Shown here one piece after another: positions 22,559 to 30,704 of a stretch of 47,637 nt of DNA. The first letter of the stretch is position 1. Each line of letters begins with the position of its first letter. The DNA is taken from positions 1 to 47,637 of the forward strand of contig JAUSKG010000027.1 of assembly GCA_030647005.1 (NCBI GenBank), written 5' to 3'. Under the pieces are notes generated by a model. That model made no database searches, was not told the DNA's origin, and was given only the letters and a program-made list of their open reading frames with translations. Made by a program: the position numbers and the translations under genes. This DNA comes from a bacterium. GTDB taxonomy: Bacteria > Patescibacteriota > Patescibacteriia > JACPHY01.

Positions 22559-23029
22559 ATGAGAACCTTTCAACGGAAACCTCACCGACTCGCACCGACG
22601 ATCTATCGAGACATGCGAGCGTACTCACTCACTACCTGCACCGCAGATCGACATGCGGCATTCCGTGATGCACGAGTCGCTCGATACTGCATTACCGCAC
22701 TGCGCGCTCTTGAGCCGTTCGATGTATACCTCTACTGCTTCATGCCAGACCATCTTCATCTTCTGCTCGTCGCGAGCAGTGGTGACGCAGATCTCATTGA
22801 GGCAATGAAGCGATTCAAGCAGGGTACCGGATTCACCTACAAGCAGCAGGAGCGGCAACCGCTCTGGCAGAAGAGCTACTATGATCATGTGCTGCGTCGC
22901 GATGAGGACATTCGTTTCGTTGCGCGGTATATCGCAGAAAATCCCGTTCGTGCGGGGCTGGTGGAACATTACGGCGAGTATCCGTTGACTGGTTCGTTGA
23001 TCGGTCGGGTGGAGGATCTCGTCGCGTGA
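22559..23029 (+). CDS. REP-associated tyrosine transposase (RAYT, Y1/HUH type)
   Basis: The 156-residue protein has the IS200-like Y1 layout. An N-terminal strand YSLTTCTADRHAAF is followed by the HUH metal site in CFMPDHLHLLLVAS (residues ~60-73), AMKRFKQGTGFTYKQQ, the region of the catalytic Tyr in LWQKSYYDHVLRRDEDIR (~103-120), and the RAYT signature RYIAENPVRAGLVEHYGEYP. RAYTs cut single-stranded REP DNA and are thought to mobilise REPINs. Inverted TGTAGCGG REPs sit 11 bases before the start and 10 bases after the stop, making a 540-bp unit (22524-23063). It lies between grpE and dnaK, so read-through from the CIRCE-controlled promoter is likely. Confidence 0.93.
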   Translation: MRTFQRKPHRLAPTIYRDMRAYSLTTCTADRHAAFRDARVARYCITALRALEPFDVYLYCFMPDHLHLLLVASSGDADLIEAMKRFKQGTGFTYKQQERQPLWQKSYYDHVLRRDEDIRFVARYIAENPVRAGLVEHYGEYPLTGSLIGRVEDLVA

Positions 23030-23039
23030 TCGTCCGGAT

Positions 23040-23063
23040 GGAGGCCTGAAGGCCTCCGCTACA
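23040..23063 (-). repeat. Right REP flanking the RAYT gene
   Basis: GGAGGCCTGAAGGCCTCC followed by GCTACA, the inverted partner of 22524-22547. Nearly identical to the right half of the REP doublet at 2332-2399. Confidence 0.88.
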
Positions 23064-23216
23064 CGTCGGTACTTGTCAAATGTCCACGCTCATGGTAGTG
23101 TATGACTTTGAACACGTCAAGAATAAATACGGATCATTCCGCGCGGAGCGAGTGATCGCACGGTGCCGGGTGGTGTGTGCGATTGTTCGCTTCGCTCGAG
23201 ATGACGCAGCAACACT

Positions 23217-25076
23217 ATGCCAAAAATCATCGGTATTGATCTCGGGACCTCCAACTCTGCTGCGGCGGTCATGCAGGGTGGGTCCGTGAACATCGTTCCG
23301 GCGGCGGAAGGGGTATCCATTGGCGGGAAGGCGTTTCCGTCGTACGTCGCGTTCACGAAAGACGGGCAGAAGCTCGTGGGAGAACCGGCGCGCCGTCAGG
23401 CCGTGTCCAACCCGGGACGCACGTTCCACGGGTTCAAGCGTCGGATGGGGACGGACTGGAAGGCGACCGTGGACGAGAAGACGTACACGGCACCGCAACT
23501 CTCCGCGTTCGTGCTCCAGAAGATGAAGCAGGATGCCGAGCAGTACCTCGGCGAGTCGGTAGAAAAGGCCGTCATCACCGTGCCGGCGTATTTTGATGAT
23601 GCCCAGCGGCAGGCGACGAAGGATGCGGGCAAGATCGCTGGGCTCGATGTCGTGCGCATCATCAACGAACCCACGGCCGCCGCGCTCGCGTACGGACTGG
23701 ATCAGGATCGCAAGGAGGATCAGCACGTCCTCGTTTTTGATCTCGGCGGGGGAACGCTCGATTGCACCATCATGGAGATTACCAAGGAGGGCACATTTGA
23801 GGTTCGTTCGACATCCGGAGACACGCAACTCGGCGGACGCGACATGGACAGCGCGCTCCTCACCTTCATCGCGGACACATTCAAGCAGCAGGAGGGCATG
23901 GACCTCCGCAAGGACCCCATGGCACTCCAACGTCTCCACGAGGCGGCGGAGAAAGCGAAGATCGAACTCTCCACGACTATGGAGACAGAGGTGAACCTCC
24001 CGTTCATCTCCGCGACGCAGGAAGGTCCCAAGCACCTCCTCGTGAAGGTGACGCGCGCGAAGCTCGAGGAGCTCGTGCGTCCCACGGTGGACAAGTGTCG
24101 TCCGCCGGTGGTGCAGGCGCTGAAGGACGCGGGTCTCGACGCGAGCGCGATCAACCGCGTCATCCTCGTTGGTGGCCCCACGCGCATGCCCATCGTCCAG
24201 CAGCTCGTTGAGGAGATTGTCGGGAAGAAGATCGAGCACGGCGTAGATCCCATGGAGTGCGTCGCGAAGGGCGCGGCGATTCAGGCGAGCATCCTCTCCG
24301 GTGAGGACTCGAGCGTGAAGGACATCCTCCTCCTCGACGTCACGCCGCTCACGCTGTCCATTGAGACGCTCGGTGGTGTGGCGACGCCGCTCATCACGCG
24401 CAACACGACGGTACCCACGAGCAAGTCCCAGGTGTTCTCCACGGCGGCGGACAACCAGACGAGCGTCGAGGTGCACGTCCTCCAGGGCGAGCGTCCCATG
24501 GCGAAGGACAACAAGTCGCTCGGGCGTTTCATGCTCGACGGCATCCCGCCGTCGCCGCGTGGTCTCCCGCAGGTGGAGGTGACGTTCGACATTGATGCGA
24601 ACGGCATCATTACGGTGTCCGCGAAGGACAAGGCGACGAACAAGGAGCAGAAGATCACGATCAGCGGATCCGCGAAGCTCTCGGACGAGGAGATCGAGCG
24701 CATGAAGCGCGACGCGGAAGCGCACGCGGAGGAGGACAAGAAGCAGAAGGAGCTCGTCGAGCTCCGCAACCAGGCGGAGGTGGCAACGAGCGCCGCGGAC
24801 AAGGCGGTACGGGAACTCGGCGACAAGATCGAGGCATCGCTCAAGGCCGACATCGAGGAGAAGACGCGCAAGGTGCGCGAGGTGAAGGATGGCCAGGACG
24901 CAGCGGCGATCAAGCAGGCCATGGACGACCTCCAGCCCGCGCTCTCCAAGATCGGCGAGCAGATGTACAAGGAGGCGGCAGAGAAGGAGAAGCAGCAGAA
25001 GGAGCAGGGCGGAGATCAGACAAAGGATGCTGGCGGGGAGCGCGTGAAGGACGGTGATTTCTCCCCCAAGTCGTGA
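23217..25076 (+). CDS. dnaK: Hsp70 chaperone DnaK
   Basis: DnaK binds unfolded proteins in an ATP cycle driven by DnaJ and GrpE. The 619-residue protein shows all marks: [14 protein letters not shown] at the start, [70 protein letters not shown], the linker [17 protein letters not shown] and the substrate domain. It ends in a Gln/Lys-rich tail without the EEVD of eukaryotes. ATG 23217 follows 150 bases of non-coding DNA after the RAYT unit, including a degenerate dispersed repeat (about 23134-23205), and no CIRCE of its own, so expression probably depends on read-through from hrcA. A strong hairpin follows at 25091. Confidence 0.97.
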   Translation: MPKIIGIDLGTSNSAAAVMQGGSVNIVPAAEGVSIGGKAFPSYVAFTKDGQKLVGEPARRQAVSNPGRTFHGFKRRMGTDWKATVDEKTYTAPQLSAFVLQKMKQDAEQYLGESVEKAVITVPAYFDDAQRQATKDAGKIAGLDVVRIINEPTAAALAYGLDQDRKEDQHVLVFDLGGGTLDCTIMEITKEGTFEVRSTSGDTQLGGRDMDSALLTFIADTFKQQEGMDLRKDPMALQRLHEAAEKAKIELSTTMETEVNLPFISATQEGPKHLLVKVTRAKLEELVRPTVDKCRPPVVQALKDAGLDASAINRVILVGGPTRMPIVQQLVEEIVGKKIEHGVDPMECVAKGAAIQASILSGEDSSVKDILLLDVTPLTLSIETLGGVATPLITRNTTVPTSKSQVFSTAADNQTSVEVHVLQGERPMAKDNKSLGRFMLDGIPPSPRGLPQVEVTFDIDANGIITVSAKDKATNKEQKITISGSAKLSDEEIERMKRDAEAHAEEDKKQKELVELRNQAEVATSAADKAVRELGDKIEASLKADIEEKTRKVREVKDGQDAAAIKQAMDDLQPALSKIGEQMYKEAAEKEKQQKEQGGDQTKDAGGERVKDGDFSPKS

Positions 25077-25090
25077 ATTGGGCACTCGGG

Positions 25091-25123
25091 AGCACCATTA
25101 CCCATGCATGGGGTAATGGTGCT
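25091..25123 (+). terminator. Terminator after dnaK
   Basis: AGCACCATTACCC-ATGCAT-(G)GGGTAATGGTGCT, a 13-bp stem 14 bases after the dnaK stop. The U run is weak. Confidence 0.7.
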
Positions 25124-25187
25124 CGTGGTTTGTGGGTATTCCGTGGTTGCGAGTCGTGGAAATAAAGACGAGACCGTAGAAAAATGC

Positions 25188-25272
25188 GTCATTTCGACCG
25201 AAGGGAGAAATCTCACACGCCTCAATATATTGAAACATGTGAGATTTCTCCTCGCGGATTCGTCGAAATGAC
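25188..25272. repeat. Inverted GTCATTTCGA repeat
   Basis: Left arm GTCATTTCGACCG...GAGAAATCTCAC and right arm GTGAGATTTCTC...CGAAATGAC around CTCAATATATTGAAA. Same family as 11686-11798 and 29964-30075. It fills most of the dnaK-antiporter gap. Confidence 0.82.
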
Positions 25273-25344
25273 AAAGATATGCACTTTTTCTATGGTCTCA
25301 AGATTCGCTGGACAGCGCGCGTGCTCTGCGTGTAGGGTGGAGGT

Positions 25345-25410
25345 GCGGGATCGGGTCGTCCCGCGCTGATCGCTTGATGCCTCTCGAGGCATTTTCTTTT
25401 ACGGAGGATT
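25345..25410 (+). other. Structured leader of the antiporter gene
   Basis: GCGGGA/TCCCGC (about 25346-25365) is followed by ATGCC-TCTCGA-GGCAT (25377-25392) and TTTTCTTTT, then GGAGG of the ribosome site. A terminator-like hairpin this close to the start looks like an attenuator, or ends an upstream transcript. No known riboswitch core recognised. Confidence 0.4.
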
Positions 25411-25412
25411 GT

Positions 25413-26828
25413 ATGATTGCGTCACGTCGTGTCGTCGTGGGATCACTGGTTGCATTGGCATTGGCACTGCCTATTGTCGCGTTCGCGGAGAGCGAAGCTG
25501 TGGGCGGTGGTGGTGAGCACACGAACTACGCGTTCGTGTTTGGTGCGATCGCGCTGCTCCTGCTCGCGGCAAAACTCGGTACGCTCGTGGAGCGCATCGG
25601 GCAGCCGGCGGTGCTCGGCGAGATTCTCATCGGTCTCCTGCTTGGTAACCTCGCGCTCGTGGGCGTTCCCTTCTTCCATGCATTTGCGAATCACGCGCTC
25701 CTCGTGTTCCTCGCGGAGCTGGGTGTGGTCATCCTGCTCTTCCAGATTGGTCTGGAGAGCGACATGAAGAAGCTCGGGAAGGTAGGTGTTCCGGCGTTCA
25801 TCGTGGCGATTGTCGGAGTGATCGTCCCCATGGTGCTCGGATGGAAGGTGGTGGGGCCGTGGTTGTTCCCCGGACAGAGCGATATCGCGTACTTGTTTCT
25901 TGGAGCGGCGATGACGGCAACCTCCGTGGGTATCACCGCGCGCGTGTTCCAGGACCTCGGGAGCATCCAGACGAAGGCGGCGCAGATTGTCCTCGGTGCC
26001 GCGGTCATTGACGACGTGCTCGGTCTGCTCATCCTCGCTGTAGTATCCGGTATCGCTGCGACCGGTGCGGTCGCCGGTGGTGCGGTCGCGGTGATCATCG
26101 GCAAGGCCTTCGGGTTCCTCGTGGTTGCCGTCGTGTTGGGACGGTTGCTCGCGAGTCCCCTCGGCACACTGTTCTCCAAGATCCATACCGGTGTTGGCAT
26201 GAAGCTGGGTCTCGCGCTCGCGTTCTGCTTTGGATTTGCGGCTGCGGCACAGGCCGTGGGTCTTGCGCCGATCGTGGGAGCGTTCGCGGCGGGTCTCATT
26301 CTGGATCCGGTGGCGTTCCGTCGGTTCCGCAGCAGCGCGTTTCTCGATGACCTCAAGCAGTTCATTCCCAGGGCCGCAAGCGCGGAGTCCCGTACGGGAC
26401 TCGAGGAGCTCGCACGGAAGCATGAACATCGCCACATCGAGGATCTCGTGGCGCCGATCGCGCACTTCCTCGTCCCCATCTTCTTCGTGATGACCGGTAT
26501 GCGCGTGGACCTCGGCGTGCTCGCCGATCCCCATGTCGTGCTTGTCGCGGCAGGCGTGAGTGTCGCGGCGATTGTCGGGAAGATCGTCGCGGGTCTCGTC
26601 GTGCGCAAGGGGGATCGCCTCCTCGTGGGGATCGGCATGATCCCACGCGGCGAGGTCGGTCTCATCTTTGCGAACATCGGAAAGTCGCTCGGTGTCATTT
26701 CCGACGCGCTGTTCGCGGTCGTCGTCATCATGGTCATCGTCACCACACTCGTCACTCCGCCGCTCCTCGCCATGCTCCTCAAGAAGCGCACGGAGCCCGA
26801 GCACGTCCCCGGTGCCGTTGCCGCGTGA
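25413..26828 (+). CDS. CPA2-type cation:proton antiporter (Kef/NapA-like)
   Basis: The 471-residue membrane protein has a cleavable-looking N-terminal signal (VVVGSLVALALALPIVAFAE) and about 12 further helices. Antiporter marks are LVERIGQPAVLGEILIGLLL, the ion-site pair in AAVIDDVLGLLILAV (residues ~206-220, the DD motif of electrogenic CPA2 members), GLAPIVGAFAAGLIL and MIPRGEVGLIFANIGKSLG. It exchanges Na+ or K+ for H+. No TrkA regulatory domain is attached. The ATG at 25413 has GGAGG 5 bases upstream; the longer frame is rejected. It is monocistronic, with a terminator at 26852. Confidence 0.9.
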   Translation: MIASRRVVVGSLVALALALPIVAFAESEAVGGGGEHTNYAFVFGAIALLLLAAKLGTLVERIGQPAVLGEILIGLLLGNLALVGVPFFHAFANHALLVFLAELGVVILLFQIGLESDMKKLGKVGVPAFIVAIVGVIVPMVLGWKVVGPWLFPGQSDIAYLFLGAAMTATSVGITARVFQDLGSIQTKAAQIVLGAAVIDDVLGLLILAVVSGIAATGAVAGGAVAVIIGKAFGFLVVAVVLGRLLASPLGTLFSKIHTGVGMKLGLALAFCFGFAAAAQAVGLAPIVGAFAAGLILDPVAFRRFRSSAFLDDLKQFIPRAASAESRTGLEELARKHEHRHIEDLVAPIAHFLVPIFFVMTGMRVDLGVLADPHVVLVAAGVSVAAIVGKIVAGLVVRKGDRLLVGIGMIPRGEVGLIFANIGKSLGVISDALFAVVVIMVIVTTLVTPPLLAMLLKKRTEPEHVPGAVAA

Positions 26829-26851
26829 GGAGTTGCACCGCTGTCCTTGCA

Positions 26852-26880
26852 GGACCCTCGAGCATGTCTCGAGGGTCCTT
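26852..26880 (+). terminator. Terminator after antiporter gene
   Basis: GGACCCTCGAG-CATGT-CTCGAGGGTCC followed by TT, an 11-bp perfect stem 23 bases after the stop. Confidence 0.8.
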
Positions 26881-27024
26881 GTCATTGCGAGGAGTCCGCG
26901 CCTCTCTGTCATTGCGAGGAACGAGTCCACGAGTGACGCGGCAATCCCGGTCATACTGGTACAAGGTGAAAGCCGGGTGCACTGCATGACCGGGATTGCC
27001 GCGTCGCGGACTCCTCGCAATGAC
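26881..27024. repeat. Nested large inverted repeat of the CATTGCGAGG family
   Basis: The outer arms 26881-26900 and 27005-27024 are perfect 20-base complements (GTCATTGCGAGG...). The inner arms 26935-26954 and 26986-27005 are another perfect 20-base pair containing CGGCAATCCCGG. The whole can extrude as a two-part cruciform. Extra half-copies flank it (26910, 27042). The region to 27060 has no gene. Confidence 0.85.
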
Positions 27025-27064
27025 AGAGGGGCGTGGACTCGGCTCGCAATGACAGCGTCGGGCC

Positions 27065-27093
27065 TTGACAATCGTACAAAAACGTGCTTTACT
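27065..27093 (+). promoter_or_regulatory. Promoter of the zinc/membrane protein gene
   Basis: TTGACA (27065-27070), 17 bases, TTTACT (27088-27093). It would start a leader of about 110 bases. Confidence 0.65.
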
Positions 27094-27098
27094 AATGA

Positions 27099-27193
27099 GT
27101 ACGAGTCCGTAGGAAAACGTCACCGTTTTGCGGATTTGTACCGATCAGCTGTTTCCCAATAGAACGTAGAGATGCGGGGTATGATCCCCGCGA
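27099..27193 (+). other. Structured 5' leader
   Basis: A nested hairpin pairs GTAC-TCCG-AAAACG with CGTTTT-CGGA-GTAC (about 27099-27142, loop TCAC). A second hairpin GCGGGG-TATGAT-CCCCGC lies near 27172-27191, just before GAGGAGG of the ribosome site. It could be a regulatory leader. Confidence 0.45.
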
Positions 27194-27208
27194 GAAAGAG
27201 GAGGTACG

Positions 27209-28774
27209 ATGGGCAATGTCAAGGATCTCCAGCGTGAGATCGAGGTGCTCGCAGTGCCACAGGATTTTGACGATCTCGTGGCGCGTGCGCTCGCGCACAA
27301 GCAGGCGCGCGATGGGGCGCGCATCCACCCACCGCAGTCGGCGTGTCCCCAATGCGACGAGCTCTCGCTGCGCGCGAATCTGGCCACACCCGCGAATCGT
27401 TTTCGCGACGGCAAGACGTGGTGGCATCACGTGTTCAGCACCGCGATCACCTGGGCCGGCGTGGTCGTCGGCACGTTGTATCTCACGTTCCTGCCGAAGC
27501 TCTTCACCATGCAAGCCGTCACGCCGGGGCTCTGGGTCCTAGTCCTCATGTTCATCGGTGGGATGCTGCTGCATCGCAACACAGAGACCGCCGACGAGTT
27601 CGCGAAGGAAGACGGCTTCAGCACGTTTTGGATATCGTGCGTGTGCGGCTTCGCCAACTGTTTCTCGCCGCTCTGGCTCTGGTACCGGCCGTTCCGACTC
27701 CTCTGCCACAAGATCGGGCACGGGGTGCGGCGCGTGCGCGCGTGGTTCCGCAAGCGGTTCGTGGAGGAGTGCGACACCTGTCGGAAGTGGCAGCTCGATC
27801 GGCGCGTCGTCTGGTCGGCGGTCGCGGTGATGAGCGGGTTGGTGGCGGTGCGTGTCGGCGCACTGTTCTTTGCCGCTGCGGATCGGCGCGTTGGTTCATC
27901 AGGAATGGGCTTCGCGGAAATCGCGATGTATTTTGTGCTGTTGGTCGGTGGTGCGGTGGTGGGTTTCTTGGGCCTCCTGGACCTTCGGTGGCGACTCTTC
28001 ACCTCTGTCTTCGGCCTCCGGAGCATCCTCCATCGTCACCTTGACGAGGTTCGTCAGCGAGATGCGATCGCGTACCATCGTACGAAGCTCGCGGCGCGCC
28101 ACGCGAACCTCTCCGATGACGACATCGCCACGCTCGTGCGGGAGTACCTCACCGAGCAGCTCATCGTCGGATCGCGTGAGCAGCTCATCGGCGGGACGAG
28201 TTCGTATGGAGCGCTCATGGCAGAGACCCTGTGCAACATCGCGCAGGGCAAGGCCAAGGAAGCGCGGTGCAACGGATTCGCCAAGAGCCTTGATCCGTTC
28301 CTACGCGAGCAGAGCGCGTCGCTCCAGGAGAGCATCGCGACGTACCTTCGGGAGAACGAGGAGTGCCGTCTGATCCTCGAGGACTTCAAGGCCAAGGTGA
28401 CCGCGCGCTTCGAGGAGCTGGAGAGTCGTCTCGGTGGCGTGTCCGATCGCATGCAGTTCCTCGCGCTCTCGCGTGACACGGACGATCTCATCGCGAGCGG
28501 TGAGGATCACGCCGCGCGGGTTCGCGAAGCCGTCGTGCAGCTCACGGTGGACCTCTACGAGGCAACCGCGAAGATCCGCGTCGCCATTGATACCGCGCTC
28601 AGCCACGCAGCGGGTGAGGCCGAATGCGAGGTGGCAACGGCCGACGGTGCCGCAGGGGGCGATCTCGTCCGCCTGCGTGCGTCCGCACAGCGCCTCCAGG
28701 CGAGCATGGACAGCGACGACGAGCAGCTTTCGGGCGACCGCGCCCGCAGCGTACCTCAGGCGCAGACCACCTGA
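27209..28774 (+). CDS. Unknown protein with cysteine pairs, membrane helices and long helical tail
   Basis: The 521-residue product begins with a soluble part containing [15 protein letters not shown]. Two helices follow ([33 protein letters not shown]), a cysteine-rich loop (CVCGFANC ... CDTCRKW), and two more helices ([40 protein letters not shown]). The last ~260 residues are helical and probably coiled coil ([20 protein letters not shown]). The cysteines resemble a split zinc ribbon. No catalytic motif is visible. Possibly a membrane-anchored scaffold or sensor; function unknown. GAGGAGG lies 5 bases before ATG 27209. Monocistronic, with its own promoter, structured leader and terminator. 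Confidence 0.72.
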   Translation: MGNVKDLQREIEVLAVPQDFDDLVARALAHKQARDGARIHPPQSACPQCDELSLRANLATPANRFRDGKTWWHHVFSTAITWAGVVVGTLYLTFLPKLFTMQAVTPGLWVLVLMFIGGMLLHRNTETADEFAKEDGFSTFWISCVCGFANCFSPLWLWYRPFRLLCHKIGHGVRRVRAWFRKRFVEECDTCRKWQLDRRVVWSAVAVMSGLVAVRVGALFFAAADRRVGSSGMGFAEIAMYFVLLVGGAVVGFLGLLDLRWRLFTSVFGLRSILHRHLDEVRQRDAIAYHRTKLAARHANLSDDDIATLVREYLTEQLIVGSREQLIGGTSSYGALMAETLCNIAQGKAKEARCNGFAKSLDPFLREQSASLQESIATYLRENEECRLILEDFKAKVTARFEELESRLGGVSDRMQFLALSRDTDDLIASGEDHAARVREAVVQLTVDLYEATAKIRVAIDTALSHAAGEAECEVATADGAAGGDLVRLRASAQRLQASMDSDDEQLSGDRARSVPQAQTT

Positions 28775-28783
28775 CGCAGTATC

Positions 28784-28816
28784 GAGAGCTCTCCCTTCAT
28801 CGGGAGGGCTCTTCTC
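28784..28816 (+). terminator. Terminator after the unknown membrane protein
   Basis: GAGAGCTCTCCC-TTCATC-GGGAGGGCTCTTCTC, 10 bases after the stop. Confidence 0.7.
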
Positions 28817-28874
28817 TTGGAATATCTCCGAGCGCATTGCCACACACGCGCAGCGATGCTACGGTGAGCGGTGT

Positions 28875-29939
28875 ATGGCGAACGACTACTACAGCACGCT
28901 TGGCGTTGCGAAGGGCGCGACCGCCGACGAGATCAAGCGGGCGTTCCGGAAGCTCGCACAGCAGCACCACCCCGACAAGGGTGGTGATCCTGAGCGTTTC
29001 AAGGAGATCAACGAGGCGTACCAGATACTCTCAAATGCAGAGAAGCGGCAGCAGTACGATCAGTACGGTCACACGTTTGAGCAGGCGCGCTCGCAGGGCG
29101 GCTTCCGCGGGTTTGAGGGCTTTGGTGATTTCTCCAACTGGGCCGAGGCAACCGGCGTGAACTTTGAGGACCTCTTCTCCGGTGTGTTCGGTGGTGCGCG
29201 GGGCCGCAGCCAACAGCGTCGCGGGCGTGATCTCGAGGTGCGCGTGGATCTCGCGTTCAGCGACGCCGTGTTTGGCGCGACAAAAACGTTGAAGCTCGAG
29301 CGGCGTATCGCCTGTGGTTCCTGTAGCGGTTCCGGCGCGGAGAAGGGGACCGACCTCGAGAGTTGCTCAAGCTGTTCCGGCGCGGGCCGCGTGCGGCAGG
29401 TGCAGCAGACCATCTTTGGCGCATTCCAACAGGTGCGCACGTGTCCGGCGTGCGAGGGTGCGGGCAAGGTAGCCAAGACGAAGTGCGCGACGTGCCATGG
29501 AAGCGGCACGCAGCTCAAGGAGGGCGAGGTCTCGCTTGAGGTTCCCGCAGGCGTTGAGGACGGCACCGTGCTCGAAGTGCGCGGCGGCGGCGAGGCCACA
29601 GGCCACGGCGCACCATCCGGCGATCTCTATGTACACCTCCGCGTCAAACCGGATGCGCGCTTCGAGCGCGACGGCGACACCATTCGCTCGCGTGTCACCA
29701 TTACCGCAGCCCAAGCCACACTCGGCGACACCGTGGACGTCGTGACGGTAGATGGCACGGTGGCACTCAAGGTCCCCGCCGGCACCCAACCCGGCGACCA
29801 CCTCCGTCTCAAGGCGAAGGGCGTTCCAAGGCGCGGCTTCGGTCGCGGCGACCACATCGTGACGGTGGAGGTGAAGATTCCGGAGAAGCTCTCGCGCACG
29901 GAGAAGAGGATATGGGAGGAGCTGCGCGATACAGAATGA
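28875..29939 (+). CDS. dnaJ: Hsp40 co-chaperone DnaJ
   Basis: DnaJ delivers substrates to DnaK and stimulates its ATPase. The 354-residue protein has the J domain ([20 protein letters not shown], then the HPD tripeptide in QQHHPDKGG). A Gly/Phe region ([12 protein letters not shown]) follows, then all four zinc repeats ([32 protein letters not shown]), and both C-terminal beta domains. ATG 28875 begins directly at the J domain; a longer frame reads back through the upstream gene and terminator. It is about 3.8 kb from dnaK, outside the CIRCE operon, and I see no CIRCE before it, so control differs from dnaK. Confidence 0.96.
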   Translation: MANDYYSTLGVAKGATADEIKRAFRKLAQQHHPDKGGDPERFKEINEAYQILSNAEKRQQYDQYGHTFEQARSQGGFRGFEGFGDFSNWAEATGVNFEDLFSGVFGGARGRSQQRRGRDLEVRVDLAFSDAVFGATKTLKLERRIACGSCSGSGAEKGTDLESCSSCSGAGRVRQVQQTIFGAFQQVRTCPACEGAGKVAKTKCATCHGSGTQLKEGEVSLEVPAGVEDGTVLEVRGGGEATGHGAPSGDLYVHLRVKPDARFERDGDTIRSRVTITAAQATLGDTVDVVTVDGTVALKVPAGTQPGDHLRLKAKGVPRRGFGRGDHIVTVEVKIPEKLSRTEKRIWEELRDTE

Positions 29940-29963
29940 TGCACGCAGCGTGCTTCCTCTTCC

Positions 29964-30075
29964 GTCATTTCGACCGAAACGAGTCCTCGAGTGCAGTGGA
30001 GAAATCTCACAAGGTGGTACGAGGGTGCCGGAGGTGTGAGATTTCTCGACTCCGCTTTGCTTCGCTCGAAATGAC
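29964..30075. repeat. Inverted GTCATTTCGA repeat
   Basis: GTCATTTCGACCGAAACGAG...GAGAAATCTCAC on the left and GTGAGATTTCTCGACTC...CGAAATGAC on the right. Third full copy of the element at 11686 and 25188, again in the gap after a gene. Confidence 0.85.
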
Positions 30076-30113
30076 GGAGGGGAGGATGGGCTCGCTCGAG
30101 ATGACGAGGGAAT

Positions 30114-30143
30114 TTGGGAATATGGAGTGTGGCGAGCTATACT
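30114..30143 (+). promoter_or_regulatory. Promoter of the membrane protein / secreted protein operon
   Basis: TTGGGA (30114-30119), 18 bases, TATACT (30138-30143). A good AGGAGG ribosome site follows at 30161-30166. Confidence 0.6.
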
Positions 30144-30169
30144 GTGTGCATAACTCACACAGGAGGAAT

Positions 30170-30697
30170 ATGCTCGGTTGGCTCCCTGCGTTCAATTTTG
30201 CGTCTCCGACGTGGGATTTGTTCATCATCCTGTTCTTCATCGTGTTCTCGTTGCTCTACGGTGTCTCGCTCGGGCGTGATCGCATCCTCGCGATTATCGT
30301 TGCGATCTACATGGCGCTCGCGGTGGTGTACACCGTGCCGTGGTTCCACGAGATGAGCGGAACGACGGTACAGTTGGAGGTGGGATCGTCGTTCGTGTTC
30401 CGCGTGACGGTGTTTCTCGGCGTGCTCCTCTTCATCTTCTTCCTCCTCTCGCGCAGCGCGATGTCGTGGGCCGTCGGCGGGACAGATGGGCCGTTCGTCC
30501 AGACGTTCCTCTTCAGCATCCTCCACGTCGGCCTCCTCGTGTCCGTCACGCTCTCGTTCCTCCCCGCGGTTATCACGCAGCAGTTCGCGCCGATCACGCG
30601 CACGGTGTTCCTCACGGATATCGCGCGATCGTGCTGGATCATCCTTCCTATCCTCACCATGGTACTCGCGAAGCGACCACGAGAGGAGCGGTACTAG
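30170..30697 (+). CDS. Integral membrane protein, weakly CvpA-like
   Basis: The 175-residue protein starts at ATG 30170 after AGGAGG. It has about four helices: WDLFIILFFIVFSLLYGVSL, ILAIIVAIYMALAVVYTV, FVFRVTVFLGVLLFIFFLL and QTFLFSILHVGLLVSVTLSF, with another near ILPILTMVL. The first helix with a Gly-rich turn (YGVSLGRDR) recalls CvpA-type proteins, but the match is loose. The next gene starts 8 bases after its stop, so it is co-transcribed with a secreted protein and may help its export or anchoring; this is inference. Confidence 0.65.
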   Translation: MLGWLPAFNFASPTWDLFIILFFIVFSLLYGVSLGRDRILAIIVAIYMALAVVYTVPWFHEMSGTTVQLEVGSSFVFRVTVFLGVLLFIFFLLSRSAMSWAVGGTDGPFVQTFLFSILHVGLLVSVTLSFLPAVITQQFAPITRTVFLTDIARSCWIILPILTMVLAKRPREERY

Positions 30698-30704
30698 GAG
30701 CGAC

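Noticed and set aside
23076-25085. Very long open frame on the minus strand opposite dnaK (669 residues)
   Set aside because: It is the antisense shadow of a GC-rich, codon-biased dnaK; composition is Arg/Leu/His-rich with no domain, and dnaK is unmistakable.
25280-25412. Fluoride (crcB-type) riboswitch upstream of the antiporter
   Set aside because: A TGATGCCTC phrase is loosely similar to the 3' part, but the AACCG segment and first stem are missing.
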